In this document: one piece after another, positions 1-11,679 of the stretch
Layout: each line of letters starts with the position of its first letter
How positions within the stretch are numbered: the stretch's first letter is position 1
Source of the DNA: Branchinecta lynchi
Lineage: Eukaryota > Arthropoda > Branchiopoda > Anostraca > Branchinectidae
Assembly: GCA_023053575.1 (NCBI GenBank)
Contig: JAKZAP010000003.1
Coordinates: 161,501 to 225,500 of the forward strand
DNA: 64,000 nt
Direction of reading: 5' to 3'
Translations under genes and position numbers: made by a program
The notes under the pieces: generated by a model
Seen by the model: the letters and a program-made list of their open reading frames with translations, nothing else
The model's database searches: none
What the model was told of the DNA's origin: nothing

Positions 1-584
1 GCCTCAAAATGAAGACCCAGATTTGCGTCATAAATAACTGACCCCTGGATCCGATTCGATTTGCCGACCGGACGCGTCCGCGAAGTTTCCCTTTAAAATT
101 AAGTGGCAATAAAACACTGGCAATTAGACTTGGCAAAATGATGGGCTATAAATCCTGCTGGAGTAAAAGCTGGGATGGCAAAACTATTTGTATGGGCATT
201 CAGCACGTCCCTGTTTTCGGAATATTCTGGTGCAATCTTCGGGTTGTGTCATTTAGTTTATGTAAAGGCTAATATTTCTCGTTCGAGGCGCGTCATCTTT
301 TTGTCATCCCCGATATGGCGGAAATACCATTACCAGTCGACAGGAATGATTATTGTGAACAACACTAACCTCTTTTTTAGGTACCAGTCAACATCGTCCA
401 CAAATAACTTTTATCGAACAGGTAGGTATGTTATGTAAATCTTCATATGTCCACAGTAATATTATGACAACACCTTTTGCGGAGGTAGATACGATGTGTT
501 TATCGACCACTTTTCCTCGACTAGTGAAAAGTACAACCTAACCTCCAATAAACAAATAAAATACGTCACTTTCAGAAAGAAAAA
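1..584. other. No recognisable feature
   Basis: Only short chance frames are present. I see no splice-supported coding sequence and no similarity to the repeat families in the rest of the window. Confidence 0.5.
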
Positions 585-2239
585 CAAACAAGACCTGAAA
601 GCTCACATGGCACTTGTCGGAACAGTTCGCATGTTTCTCAGTTTGTCCTCCTGCAGCCCCCCCCCCCCTCCGATCAGACCCACACCGGACTTGAACCTGA
701 ACGTTTGAGACACTCGTTCTTGACACTTGTCAACTTTCATGCACGTCCGATCACCCGTTCCTAAGTTATGAATGCCACCTGATTCTGGATTCCCCATCCC
801 TCTACTCCCCCCACGATGGTCGGATCGGGGAAGGGGAATTGGCCTGCCAAGTTTCATGGTCCTAGCACATCTGGAAGCACCTAGCTCGAGATCACCGGAA
901 TTCCGTGAACCCCCTCCACTTCCCCCACCGTGACACGATCCGGTCATGTTTTGTCAGAAATGCATCTAGGGTCTACGCTTGCTCTTCCAACCAAGTCCAA
1001 CTCCATCCGATGCCTCGACTTTAAGCGATTCACGAGGTTTCCGGTGCCCCCTCCAGTTCCCCCCTCCCAGTTATCAGATCCGGTCCAGACTTGAAATTGA
1101 ACATCCAAGACACTTGTTCATAACACTTACCAAGTTTCATGCACGTCCGATCACCCATTCCAAAGTTGTGAATGTCACTAGATTCCGGATTCCCCACCCC
1201 TCTACTCCCCCCACGGTGATCGGATCGGGGAAGGGACTATTTTCAAGTCAATATGGTAGAAATGCCTGCCAAGTTTCAAGGACCTAGCACATCTGGAAGT
1301 ATCCTAACTTGAGATCACCGGAATTCCGTTAAACCCCTCCAACTCCCCCCACCGTGACACGATACAGTCCTGTTTGTCGGTAATGTATCTAGGGTTTAAG
1401 CTTGTTCTTCCCACCAAGTTCCATCCCGATCCCTCGAATCTGAGCCTTTTAGAAGATTTCCGGTGCTCCCTTCCAGCCCCCCCCCGGTATCGTATCCGGT
1501 CTGGATTTGAAAAAGGAATATCTGAGGCACTTTTTCTTGACACTTGTCAAGTTTCATGCACGTCCGATTACCCCTTCCAAAGTTATGCATGTTACTAATT
1601 TCCGGATTCCCCATCCCTCCACTCCCCCTACGATGGTCGGATCGGGGAAACGACTGTTCTTAAGGCAGTCTGTTCGGGTCCCTGATATGCCTACCAAATT
1701 TCATCGTCCTAGTACCGAACTCGCGGGATCACCGAATTCCGCCCCCCCCCCCCAACTCCCCCACAGTGCCTGAATCCGGTCCGGTTATGTCAATGATGTA
1801 TCTAGGACTTGTTCTACCCACCAAGTTTTGTCCCGATCCCTCCACTCTCGTCCCACTTTCGCCCCGATCCCTCCACTCCCGCTCCATCTCCCCCAAAGTC
1901 ACCGAATCCGGTCCGGATTTGAAGTGGGTCGTCTGAGGCACGAGATCTCTCCAAATGTCAAATTTCATTGTTATCCGTTCACCCGTTCAAAAGTTATAAG
2001 TTTCTCAAGATTCCAGATTCCCCCTCCCTCCACTCCCCCAACGATGGTCGGATCGGGGAAATGACTATTTCAACTAAATCATTTGCGGTCCCTATTATGC
2101 CTGCCAAGTTTCATCGTCCTAGCTTATGCAGAAGTGCCCGAACTAGCCAAAACCCGGACTGATTGACCGACCAACCGACGGACGGACAGAAATTGCAATC
2201 GCTATATGGCACTTGGCCGAAGGGCAAGTGCTATAAAAA
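585..2239 (-). repeat. Family X tandem-unit element (copy 1)
   Basis: Minus-strand copy. Its 5' end carries the paired motifs GCACTTG and CAAGTGCCATATAGCG near 2239, and its 3' end CAAGTGCCAT-GAGCTTTCAG-TCTTGTT near 585. The body repeats blocks containing GATGAAACTTGG, an inverted CCGATC...GATCGG-type segment and G-rich GTGGGGGGAGTGGAGG. Open frames here are by-products of the repeats. Type unknown; probably non-autonomous. Confidence 0.7.
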
Positions 2240-2269
2240 CACTAAAAATAATAGGCCTACAGAAAAAAA

Positions 2270-2648
2270 TGTTGAAAAACATTACAGAATGTTTTTTTGT
2301 CAAAAACTGAAACAAAATGTTGCTTTCCTAGCCAACCAACCTGGATCATACCTTGTTACAATCACGTATTTTCCCACTGAAAATGCAACTTGTCGATTGG
2401 AACAACATTACTTCCAACTTACTTCAACTTATTTTCTTCTGCATCTCTTTTCCATGATGTTGAAAAACATTACAAATTTTTTTTTGTTTTTGTCAAAAAC
2501 CGAAACAAAATGTTGCTTTCCTAGCCAACCAACCTGGATCATACCTTGTTACAATCACGTACTTTCCCGCTGAAAATGCAACTTGTCAACTGGAACAACA
2601 TTACTTCCAACTTACTTCAACTTATTTTCTTCTGCATCGCTTTTCCAT
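2270..2648 (+). repeat. Tandem duplication, two units of about 189 bp
   Basis: The units start with TGTTGAAAAACATTACA at 2270 and 2459 and run parallel through the block CTAGCCAACCAACC to TCTTCTGCATC. They are nearly identical, so the duplication is recent. A 136-codon frame across it is not a gene. Confidence 0.8.
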
Positions 2649-2721
2649 CGTGTAGCTCCTCCCACAGCTACCTACAACAACCTTTTTTCTCGATTTTGCT
2701 CTGAGTAAACAACCCATTAAT

Positions 2722-3790
2722 AACAAGACCAAAGGTGTCGATAGGATCCCAAAAATCTAAGATTCGATCCAGACAATTCGGTCTTGTCTTCGCCAGGCTA
2801 ATCATCAGAGAAAACCGAGTTCAGATATTATATCTACCTATCTATACCTCTAGAAGCCAGATCTATTTTGACGATATTGACCGAAACTTCCTGCTTTTCT
2901 ACTGCCAAATGTGCGGTTTCAACCGAATTCCGAGCGAACTACTAGTCCAGCAAAAAAAGAAAAATTCAGAAACGAAGCCGGCGTATCTCCTTATCCCTAT
3001 AAAGAAATTTAATCAACTTTAAATAAAATTTTGACTTAAAAAAAATGCGGGTACAACCGGATTCCGGACTAATTATATGTCCTGGTAAAAAATGATCATT
3101 ATATATAGACTCAGCGTCTCTTCTTACCCCTAAATATATCATCTAACAACTTCAGATAAAGCTTTTACTTTTAACATATTTTCCGGTTTTGTCCGGATTA
3201 CAGGCGAACTAGTTGTCCGGCGAGAAAATGGTTTTCACCATCGGGTTCAGCATGTCTTCTTACCCATAAATCAAACATTTAATCAACTTCAAATGAAACT
3301 TTTACTTTTAACCAACTTTCCGATTTTTGCCGGATTCCGGACGAACTACTCGTCCAGCGAGAAAATGGTTCTCACCATCGTGCTCAGCATGTCTTCTTAC
3401 CTCTAAATCAAACATTTAATCAACTTCAAATGAAACTTTTACTTTTAACAACCTTTCCGGTTTTGGCCAGATTCCGGACGAACTACTTGTCCGGCGAGAA
3501 AATGATTGTCACCATCGTGCTCATCATGTCTTCTTACCCCATAATCCACTATCACATTAGCTGTTTAAAAATATTTTGTTTGTCCCTTAAATTGAACCCC
3601 CACCCCCAAATATGGGGCTACAGAGCCCATCTACGAACTCGACCTTACCCTTGACCCAAACAATCCTCACACCAAGTTTCATCAAAATATCTCATTCCCT
3701 TCGAGAGTTATCGTGCTTACAGACGGACGGACGGACAACTTTTGCGATGTCATAGGTATCCCTCCACTTTCGTTTTGGGATCCCAAAAAC
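2722..3790 (+). repeat. Family Y tandem-unit element (copy 1)
   Basis: Begins AACAAGACCAAAGGTGTCGA and ends with the palindrome TTTTGGGATCCCAAAA preceded by GATGTCATAGGTATCCC. Inside are units of about 137 bp (for example from 3284 and 3421) with TTTCCGG...CCGGATTCCGG and GAAAATGGTTTTCACCATCG. A GACGGACGG stretch lies close to the 3' end. There is no coding capacity. Confidence 0.75.
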
Positions 3791-4346
3791 TCAGAGTGTC
3801 CAAACTATGACCTTTTCCGCACCTATGAAACTACGTCATTTTCACCGACTACTAACGAGAAATCTCGCTTATCATCTTCAGAAATACACGCCTCGAACTT
3901 TATACTTCATTTTTGTATTTACTAGTAAGGAACCACTGGCAGAGTTCTTGCTCGCTTTGTCGAAGAAACGAAAATGTATAACAAATCGCAGAGTTCTGCG
4001 ACCAAGTGGCAACACCGACTTCAGCTTGATTAATCCTATTACTCTAAGAGCCCCGCCGCTAGATGGCATTGTTATAAACAGAAATGCCCGGGTGAGAACT
4101 GTAGTGATTTTCACATTTCTACTGTAGGCTAGGATTGCCATTTCCCTAAACAAAACTTCCCTACGAAAGTAGCAAATTAGTACTAGGCCAAAATAGGCAA
4201 AATTTACGTTCGAAAAAGTTGTTGATATCGGAATAACAAGTTAAGGCCATTTAAATATATCAACCTCGCTGCGCTCGGCAGATATTTGTCATACACTTCC
4301 TCGCCTTCGGCTCGGACAGGTTATTTTCAATGGCCATCTCGTTGTT

Positions 4347-4705
4347 ATCAATCAATCAATCAATCATTTATTTCCAAATATTTCTAAAAGTGATAACGTG
4401 GATTGTCAATACAAGAGCAAGGTATACTACACTTGCAAATTAATATACTTACGAATCATAGCTCTTATGTACACGTCAATCAATGAAGTAGTCGAATTGT
4501 TGTTTTTCACGAAGTACGGTACAAAGGACTTGAGAAATCTCTCTGAACAGGCAGCTGGGGGTATTTCTAGCAGCTGATGTCCGATTTTTTTCGAAGAACG
4601 CGTTCTTTGCTCGTGAGAGTCTGGTAGAATTCCTCTGTGATGCTCGGAACACAATAGTGACATCCAAAATTTCATCAGTAGCTGATGTCTGCGCTGGCTA
4701 TTCTT
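4347..4705 (-). mobile_element. LINE 3' end fragment with (TTGA)n-type tail
   Basis: The minus strand reads RRHQLLMKFW, SEHHRGILPDSHE and then FLKSFVPYFVKN, matching the C-terminus of the large LINE at 42642-45896 (RRHCLLMDFG, HRSILPDF, KSFVPYFVQN). The plus strand shows the tail as (ATCA)n at 4351-4375. It is 5' truncated and frameshifted. Confidence 0.75.
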
Positions 4706-4739
4706 ATGATCCGATATCAACCTCTATGTCGGAAGTTAA

Positions 4740-6510
4740 ACTTTTTTTTTCAAGTGCTGCGTTTCTAACTAAACACGGTTTGCAAATATTACTTTTGTCT
4801 GTCAAAACGGAAATATTTGTAAACTTCTAGAAAACATTCAGTGTTGTGTGTTTAAACGTTGCATCCTTGAGTTAAAAGCTATCGAACTTGTGACAGCGAA
4901 GTAGCCTACTGTTTCCCGGTCATAAGCAAGAAAATGGCTTTTTATTTTGAACTATTTTTATTGGAAAGCATTGAGGTGTGGTCGATCAGGCGATGTGCGG
5001 TCAGACTGAGTGGATTTTCTTCGTTATTTCCATTTGCAGTTTTACTACTAAGACGGATATGATTCGCATGCTAAATATTTGAAAGAACTACTGCGGTCGG
5101 GTCACTCCATCCTGAACCGGTGACCAGGAACCCCATGCTCCTCGGTGCGTTCAAAAAAACAGCATTTCGTGCACGCATGCCAAGTCGGAAGTAGCTTTGT
5201 GTGCATGACTGATCCTTCCAGCGCCACACGCCAATCAAAAGTACAGTAGTACAACTATAAAAGTTTACCGGATTTCCTTAGACAGGGTAGCAGCTGGTCT
5301 GAAGCGTGGGAGAATAATGTTGTGGTGGCCATCTTGAATACTACGGGAGATTGATGTTGCCCTGGTATTTACGAATTTGCTATGAATCAGGCAGCAGAAC
5401 AAATACAGATGTGAACTGGAGATAATGGTTTGGACAGACGATTAGGATCTGGCGGTGGCCGACTGGAATTCCTGATAGTACATCGACAATTCCGCATGGA
5501 AAGTTGATACCTGTGTCCACCTTCCTTTCCGGAAATAATGCAGATTCAGTAAATCCGACCGGAAAATCCTGATCGCTCCTCCGCACTGTAGGGTGAAAGA
5601 AGCGAGGCAGTGGGTAGACAATAACCTGCTATTCTTCGACAATGACACAACTAAGACATCTCAGAACAGACTAGACGGTCAATTTGACCACAATAAATTC
5701 CTTTTTTTGATAAGTTTGATAATATGTGAAGGAAAACATACAGCAATGCCATTACTTTCTGTAAATGTCATTGTTGTTGCCCATGTACATTCCGGAACCA
5801 GTCAAGGACGAAGTACAATTGATAAACAGAGAAAACCAGAAAGAGCAAAGGTGTTTTACGCACGGTGCAAAAAAGGAAAAGATTTTGAAAAAAAAACACC
5901 AGTCAGACCAACAAGAAATCCGAAAGAATGCACCCATGCCACAAGTGTGATCTTCGTAAGACTTGCCGATAGAGGTGTTAAACTCCGACCCACAATTTTC
6001 TGGTACGTTTTACATCATTTGGCCAGTAACGACGTAGATTAAAGTTTAAAGCCCAACTTTTTTTTTTTCATTTATTTGAATACACTGAATTATTTAGATT
6101 CTGCAAAGGGATTTTTTTACTTTCCACTATCTGCTCTAGACGTTTCAGAATATCCCACAGCGTCTACTATGACGTGGGAAATTTTAATCTTAACACAAAC
6201 ACGGCTTTCAGTGGGCAGTGGTGATATTGGGGAAGATTGCTTAGTGCCTGAACGAACAAAAAATCATAAATTTGTCTCGTTTGACATACAACAAAAATCC
6301 AAGCGCATAGAGGTACCACAAATCACACGGAAATTCCACTATTTGCTAACGGTTTTGCTTGCTCCCCTGTATATGTAGTGGGCGATGCCGGGATTCTTGA
6401 TTTCTATGTGAAGATTTTTTATTTGTTATTTATATGGTAGTTTATGGCGAAAGTTGAACTAAAAAGTTAATAATAATAATAATAATCATCATCGATAAAT
6501 AATTAGAAAT
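4740..6510. other. No supported gene; possible broken ORF region
   Basis: A 149-codon plus-strand frame (5593-6042) overlaps a second, Lys-rich frame. Neither shows a complete domain. No repeats recognised elsewhere in this stretch. Confidence 0.4.
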
Positions 6511-6511
6511 G

Positions 6512-7062
6512 GACATTCCTTCAGCCCAAGCTGACTGCGAATCATATTTGGCGGTGCAAAACGGATAAGTCAGCTACATTTTATTGGAGCTATATTTTGG
6601 CCCTTCTTGGCAAGGGTCCTCTTCAGGATCTAGCCGCTCAAGCTGGAAAATGAAGTTGTGGAAAAACAATATTCTTCGTTAAATATCTGATTTTGTAAAC
6701 TTATTCTCTGAAAATTGATTGGAGTTCAATTTGGTGCTGTGATTTCATTTTGGATACGGCTGATGTTTTTGCTGTTCGAAAGATCATCGAAAGGGTAGAA
6801 ATTCTTTTGCATTTTGATTTTGGAGTCACCTGTCTCTTCTTCTTCTTTCCAGCTAAGATCGATGCTTGTCGGCGGCATGTATGGGCGATTTGAAGTTCCG
6901 TACTTTAGTGATAGATATTCCTTCGGCCCAAGCTGACTGCGAATCATATTTGGCGGTGCAAAACGGATAAGTCAGCTACATTTTATTGGAGCTATATTTC
7001 GGCCCTTCTTGGCAAGGGTCCTCTTCAGGCTCTACCCGCTCAAGCTGAGAGTTGCAGCAAGA
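6512..7062. mobile_element. Two direct copies of a Z-like (Penelope pseudo-LTR-like) repeat
   Basis: Blocks at 6512-6652 and 6915-7062 share CCCAAGCTGACTGCGAATC, then GGATAAGTCAGCTACA and GGCCCTTCTTGGCAAGGG. They form a head-to-tail pair about 405 bases apart. The minus strand of the second carries CTGAAGA, a stem and GAAA (7028-6997), a hammerhead-like core; in the first the GAAA has become AAAA. No reverse transcriptase lies between them. Confidence 0.6.
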
Positions 7063-7204
7063 ACTGAACTCCGGAACTAACTCCGAAAGGTCCAAATTTG
7101 CAAAAATGCCTAGAGCTGGAGAAAGAACAGAGTATCAGCGTTGACGGGCAAAAGATCTGAACAGAGAGCATCGAAGTTACAATCAAAACATCCAGAACAA
7201 CTGA

Positions 7205-7956
7205 GACAAAGTCTTTGCTATATCCAAACTAGTGTTGAACTATCTATTTTTATATGATTAGTGTTAATATGAACGAGAACCATCAAATCGGCTTGACCGT
7301 TGTATCGGTTTTGAAAATAAACTGATTGAAAATTGAAGCTTCCACTTCTGTTTCCCTTCCAAAACTTTTGATTAAAATTTTCGGTTTTCTCAAAACCGCT
7401 CAAGTTGGAAAAGCGAACTTGTGGGAAAAAATGAACAGAGAGCATCGGAGTTACAATCAAAACATCCAGAACAGCTGAGAAACTGTCCCAACCATACTTA
7501 CAGAAATTTTCAAAAGACGGGTTGCCTTTAAAATCAAAATGACGAATCTTGGCCCTTCTCCCTACTCCCGAGATCTCCGTCACACTTGTTAATTTACTTG
7601 GGGTGACTATTGCAGCTAATATGAAGTGGGATGCCGATGTTCAAAACATTTTCGCCCAATTGCAGCCCATTAAACACACGACAACTCGTTACCTAAGAAG
7701 TTTTGTTCCCTCCTTCGTCATCCTTTTCAACTCGCAATATTAATTGTAAATAGATTTGAAAATTTTTGTTGTGTTTGACAAGTCTTTGCTATACCAAACT
7801 AGTGTTGAATTATCTATTTTTATATAATTAGTGTTAATATGGACGAGAACCATCAAACCGGCTTGACCGTTGTATCTGTTTTGAAAACAAACTGATTGAA
7901 AATTGAAGCTTCCACTTCTGTTTCTTTTCCAAACCTTTTGATAAAATTTTCTTGCC
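7205..7956 (+). repeat. Direct duplication flanking a LINE scrap
   Basis: A block of about 180 bases (CTTTGCTATA..AAACTAGTGTTGAA to AAAATTTTC) occurs at 7205-7390 and again at 7778-7956. A second block (GAACAGAGAGCATCG...) repeats at 7158 and 7434. The copies differ at scattered positions. Confidence 0.7.
7549..7743 (+). pseudogene. LINE ORF2 C-terminal scrap
   Basis: Reads NLLGVTIAANMKWDADVQN fused to RYLRSFVPSFVILFN, joining two segments normally hundreds of residues apart in these LINEs (the 'LLGV.I...W' palm/thumb motif and the C-terminal SFVP.FV signature). It is an internally deleted copy. Confidence 0.65.
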
Positions 7957-8261
7957 CCCCCCCCCCCTAAGGATCTCCTTGAACATTATCCTCCTTTATC
8001 CGGCAGATGCTGGAGTATTCGTGTCAAGTGAAGCATTTTCTTCCGACTGGAAATAATAAAAAACGAGCACCTGGAATTAAGAATGGTGAAGGGAAAACCT
8101 TCCATTGTCTGCTCGGAACTTCAAGCTCACCACTCTGGAAGCGAGAAGAAATCTTCTGTACCTTTCGTTAGCACGACCCTGTTTGTTTCCGGATTACATC
8201 CATCACCACCAAAAACTACCATAGCGAAAAAAAAGACAGAGAAGTTCTGTAAAACCATACG

Positions 8262-9261
8262 AACAAGACCAAAGTTTTCGATGGGATCCCAAAAATTCAA
8301 TATCTGATCCAGAACACTGGGTTTTGTCTTAGCCAGATCCCAGTCAAGACTCCTTGAACATTTACTATTAAAATTCAGAAACGGATTAAGGCCAAATAGC
8401 TAATCATTTGAGAAAACCAAGTTCAGATACGGATTCAGCATGTGTGTTTACCACTATAACACTTCTTCCAATTTCCGGGTTTCGGCATGAACATCTAATC
8501 AACTTCAAATAAAAATTTAACTTATAACAAATTTTCCGACTCCAACCGGATTCCGGTCGAACTATATGTCCAGGAAAAATATGAGTGTCACACACGGATT
8601 CAGTATCTCTTCTTACCCCTAAATCGGTTATCTAATCAACTACAAATAATACATTAACTTCTAACAATTTTCCGGTTTTGGCCGGATTCCGGGCGAACTA
8701 CATGTCCGGGTAGAAAATTGTTTTCACACAAGTGTTCAGCTCGTCTTCTTGCCCTAAATCGGACATCTGATCAACTCCAAATTAAACTTTTAATTTTAGC
8801 AAACTTTCCGGTTTTGGCCGGATTCCGGGCGAACTACTTGTCCGTCGAGAAAACGGTTTTCACCATCGTCTTCAGCATGTCTTCCTACTCTTCCATCGAA
8901 TATCTAATCAACTTCAAATAAAACTTTTACTTTTAACAAACTTTCCGGTTTTGGCCGGATTCCGGGCGAACTACTTGTCCGATGACAAAATGGTTATCAC
9001 CATCGTGTTCAGCACGTCTTCTTACTGTATCAAAATATTTTGTTTGCCCCTAATTTGAACCCCATCCACCACCCCTAAATGTAGGGCTACAAAGCCCATT
9101 AACGAACTCGACTGGTCCGACGACCCAACGAATCCTCACACCAAGTTTCATCAAAATATCTCATTTCCTTCGAGACTTATCGTGCTTACAGACGGACGGA
9201 CAGACGGACAACTTTTGCGATGTCATAGGTATCCCTCCACTTACGTTTTCGGATCCCAAAA
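8262..9261 (+). repeat. Family Y tandem-unit element (copy 2)
   Basis: Same start (AACAAGACCAAAG) and same 3' block (TTATCGTGCTTACAGACGGACGG, GATGTCATAGGTATCCC) as copy 1. Several internal units centre on TTTCCGGTTTTGGCCGGATTC. The terminal palindrome is mutated (TTTTCGGATCCCAAAA). Confidence 0.75.
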
Positions 9262-10002
9262 AACACATGCTCGCATAAGTTCCCCAGATTGCCTGGGTAC
9301 TGGCTATGCGCCTTTCGGGACGCTTTAATATGTTCTATCCTGCCCTGGTGAAACTGTAGGGAATCTTACCTAATGTACCTATATTCGTAGCTATCAGCTT
9401 AAGTGTCATCCATGTGCCAGCCACAAGATTGCAAGAATATCAGAAGACGAACTCGTAACAAAGGATAATCATAGGGGAACCATTCCTTACGTTCTGGGAT
9501 AGTTCTAGGTACGAGCCAAATGTTTTACATGTTCCAGTTGAATAGCTATGACGAATAAAGACCATCAAGCTATACGATCACATCGTAAAAATCATTTCCT
9601 ATTAAGAGCTACCATAAAACATGTCTGTCGGTTGTCTGCATGGTTTGGAAAGGCTATCACACGCCACCCGTTATTTATGTTTGAGTGCCAGTTGAAGTAA
9701 GGTAACACCATACAGTTATTCCAAGTTAGTAAATAAAACTCCACCATTGTGAAACTGAAATTACACATCCCTTTCGTTAGGATATCAAATATGCAATAAT
9801 TCAAGATATTCGCCAACTTAATTGTTATAAAAGTGAAACCAAATAGAAAATAAACTCAAAATGTTCTACGGTGATATTTCATCCCTTCTTAGTAAAGGTC
9901 CTCTTTGGACTGAACACGTTTTAAAAGCTTCCAAGAAGGATCAAAATGTCGCTAATTAACATAATTCTAGCTGACTAGTTTTATTCAATCCATTTTGTGT
10001 CA

Positions 10003-10260
10003 TTAGTTGCGTTTTTGATTTGAATTCTCAGTTCTCCTTTCTCGCTTCTGAATTCTCGATTCTCGTACAAACTACCGTTTTTGCTCCGCTGGCTCCTCCA
10101 TTCTAGCTTTCGACGAAAACAATAATTTGGCAGCTCGTCCGCAACCCGGTGTACGTGTTTATGCATAATGGACAACCGCACTCTGTTGACCAATCAGGAG
10201 GAGAACAGAGAGAGGAGAATCGAGAATTCACCATCGGAGCAGGTTTTCGATTCTGCAGAA
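10003..10260 (+). repeat. Family M MITE-like fragment (AGTTGCGTTTTTG end)
   Basis: Starts TTAGTTGCGTTTTTGATT and holds inverted GAATTCTC/GAGAATTC blocks and ACCAATCAGGAGGAGAAC. The same set occurs near 40632-40866 in the other orientation. No far end was found. Confidence 0.45.
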
Positions 10261-10299
10261 TCGCGGGGCTTTCCCCGTTCTCGATACTCTATGTGATCC

Positions 10300-11140
10300 T
10301 CAGGAAGAACGAGAAAACGTCTCACTAACGATTAAAACTCAACAACTCAAATCCTATGTCAACCAATCACGGCGATCGTAGGGGACAGCTGTGGTGCCGC
10401 TTCTGGGTCTTCCGCTAGGTACAAAGCGATTTTGCATCGGCAAGGAGAGTTAGTCATCAAGAGTTTACTGTATACCAGTGGTTCCCAACCTTTTCCAAAC
10501 CGCGTACCCCTAATCAAGGTTCGAAAAGGTTGTGTACCCCCTTTTTCAGAAAGTAAGTACGGTATTTATTATCCTAAATGTTAAGGGGTTGTAGAAATGT
10601 ATTCAAAATCGATACATTTGAGGCTGCTTTGTAGCTAAAAATTACGGAAATATTTTTTAGTCAGCCTGTTTTTGTGTTTTGGTTTTGATTTTCTCCCTGC
10701 TTTCATCAAGCTGCATCGCAAACGTTTTCGCTAAATCAGTTTGCAACCGAAAGACAATATCCCTTGCATTGTCTTCGATTCTCTTGAAACGATATTGTTT
10801 GACACAAGAACATATTTTGCCGCAATAGGCTAAATGTTTTGGAATCAGCATTATTTCGTTGACTTTCACTAGACCTTGAAATCAGAGTGTCGCACACGGG
10901 TTGGCAACCCCCCCCCCCCCCCAGAAGTGGTCAGCCAGAATGAGTGAAGGAATGAACTCCAGCGATCGTCAGGAAGAAGGAGTAAGCGTGTCCGTACCAC
11001 TCAAACAAATCCTGTGTCAGTCAATCACCGCGATCCTTGGTAGCAGGTGTGACACCACTTCTGCCTTTCTTCCCCTAGATACCAAGAGAGTCCGGAGATT
11101 TTGCATCGCCAAGGAGAGATAGTCATCAAGAGTATTCTGA
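10300..11140 (+). repeat. Diverged direct repeat pair flanking a hAT remnant
   Basis: A block of about 170 bases ending GATTTTGCATCGGCAAGGAGAG..AGTCATCAAGAGT occurs at about 10300-10470 and again at 10972-11140. The hAT remnant sits between the two copies. Similarity is clear but with many changes. Confidence 0.6.
10476..10900 (-). pseudogene. hAT transposon remnant with transposase fragment
   Basis: The plus strand at 10476 reads CAGTGGTTCCCAACC, the usual terminal repeat of many animal hAT elements. The minus-strand frame 10869-10657 contains RIEDNARDIVFRLQTDLAKT and then FAMQLDES, resembling the LQLDES segment of ZBED5-type hAT transposases. Only about 70 codons remain. The expected mirror end is degraded near a poly-C run at 10908. 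Confidence 0.5.
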
Positions 11141-11214
11141 CAAAAACGCAATAAAAGGAGAATTCGCTTCATCTGAAAAGTCCAAAAACGCGAAATAGGA
11201 GAATTACCTTAATT

Positions 11215-11535
11215 AATTACCTTCATTCGCACTTCGGAGCGGATTAAGATCAGTCGTGATCTGTTGAATCGCTCCGTCATTGATGATGTGATGATTTGTT
11301 AGGCATCAGATGCATCCCAGTTGTATTTCCTCGGCACATCATTCCACTCTTCATCTAGCAACTTGTTGAAGGCTTCCTCGTTGGGTGCTGATACCGTGTG
11401 GTTGGTCAGGCTGTTCCATGTGTTGACAACTCGCTCGACACGAGGAGAACTGTTGTCGTTGTCGGGTTCTGACATAAGGCTTAAACAGCTTCTTAGAGTG
11501 TCCCCTTCTATCTGCGCCAATTGCGAGGATAATCA
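11215..11535 (-). pseudogene. LINE ORF2 C-terminus (RVVNTWNSL type)
   Basis: The minus strand reads RVVNTWNSLTNHTVSAP and then NKLLDEEWNDVP, followed by KYNWDASDA and a stop, the typical end of a CR1/Rex-like reverse transcriptase ORF. Upstream, RRGHSKKLFK continues it in another frame, so a frameshift separates the two. Confidence 0.7.
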
Positions 11536-11679
11536 CAAGGAGAATTCGGATCAAAAAAGCAACTATTGTTTATATATGATTCCAAGTCAGGTTGGAGTTA
11601 AGGAGTATTTAAACGTAGGCTAATTACGAAGAAAGGACTGGTGGAACGGAATCAGCTTGCAGCTGATTCTAATTACTGG

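Noticed and set aside
603..1968. Many overlapping 60-115-codon frames on both strands
   Set aside because: They recur with the X tandem units and have no protein-like conservation beyond the repeat itself.
5593..6042. 149-codon frame with a Lys/Arg-rich middle and an overlapping PEPVKDE...RC frame
   Set aside because: I considered a piggyBac-type transposase C-terminus, but the Cys ligands are not in one frame and no DDE residues or TTAA ends were found.
9880..9930. Extra Z-family copy
   Set aside because: TTCATCCCTTCTTAGTAAAG and GGTCCTCTTTGGACTGAA resemble the Z arm, but the match is too short and diverged to assign.
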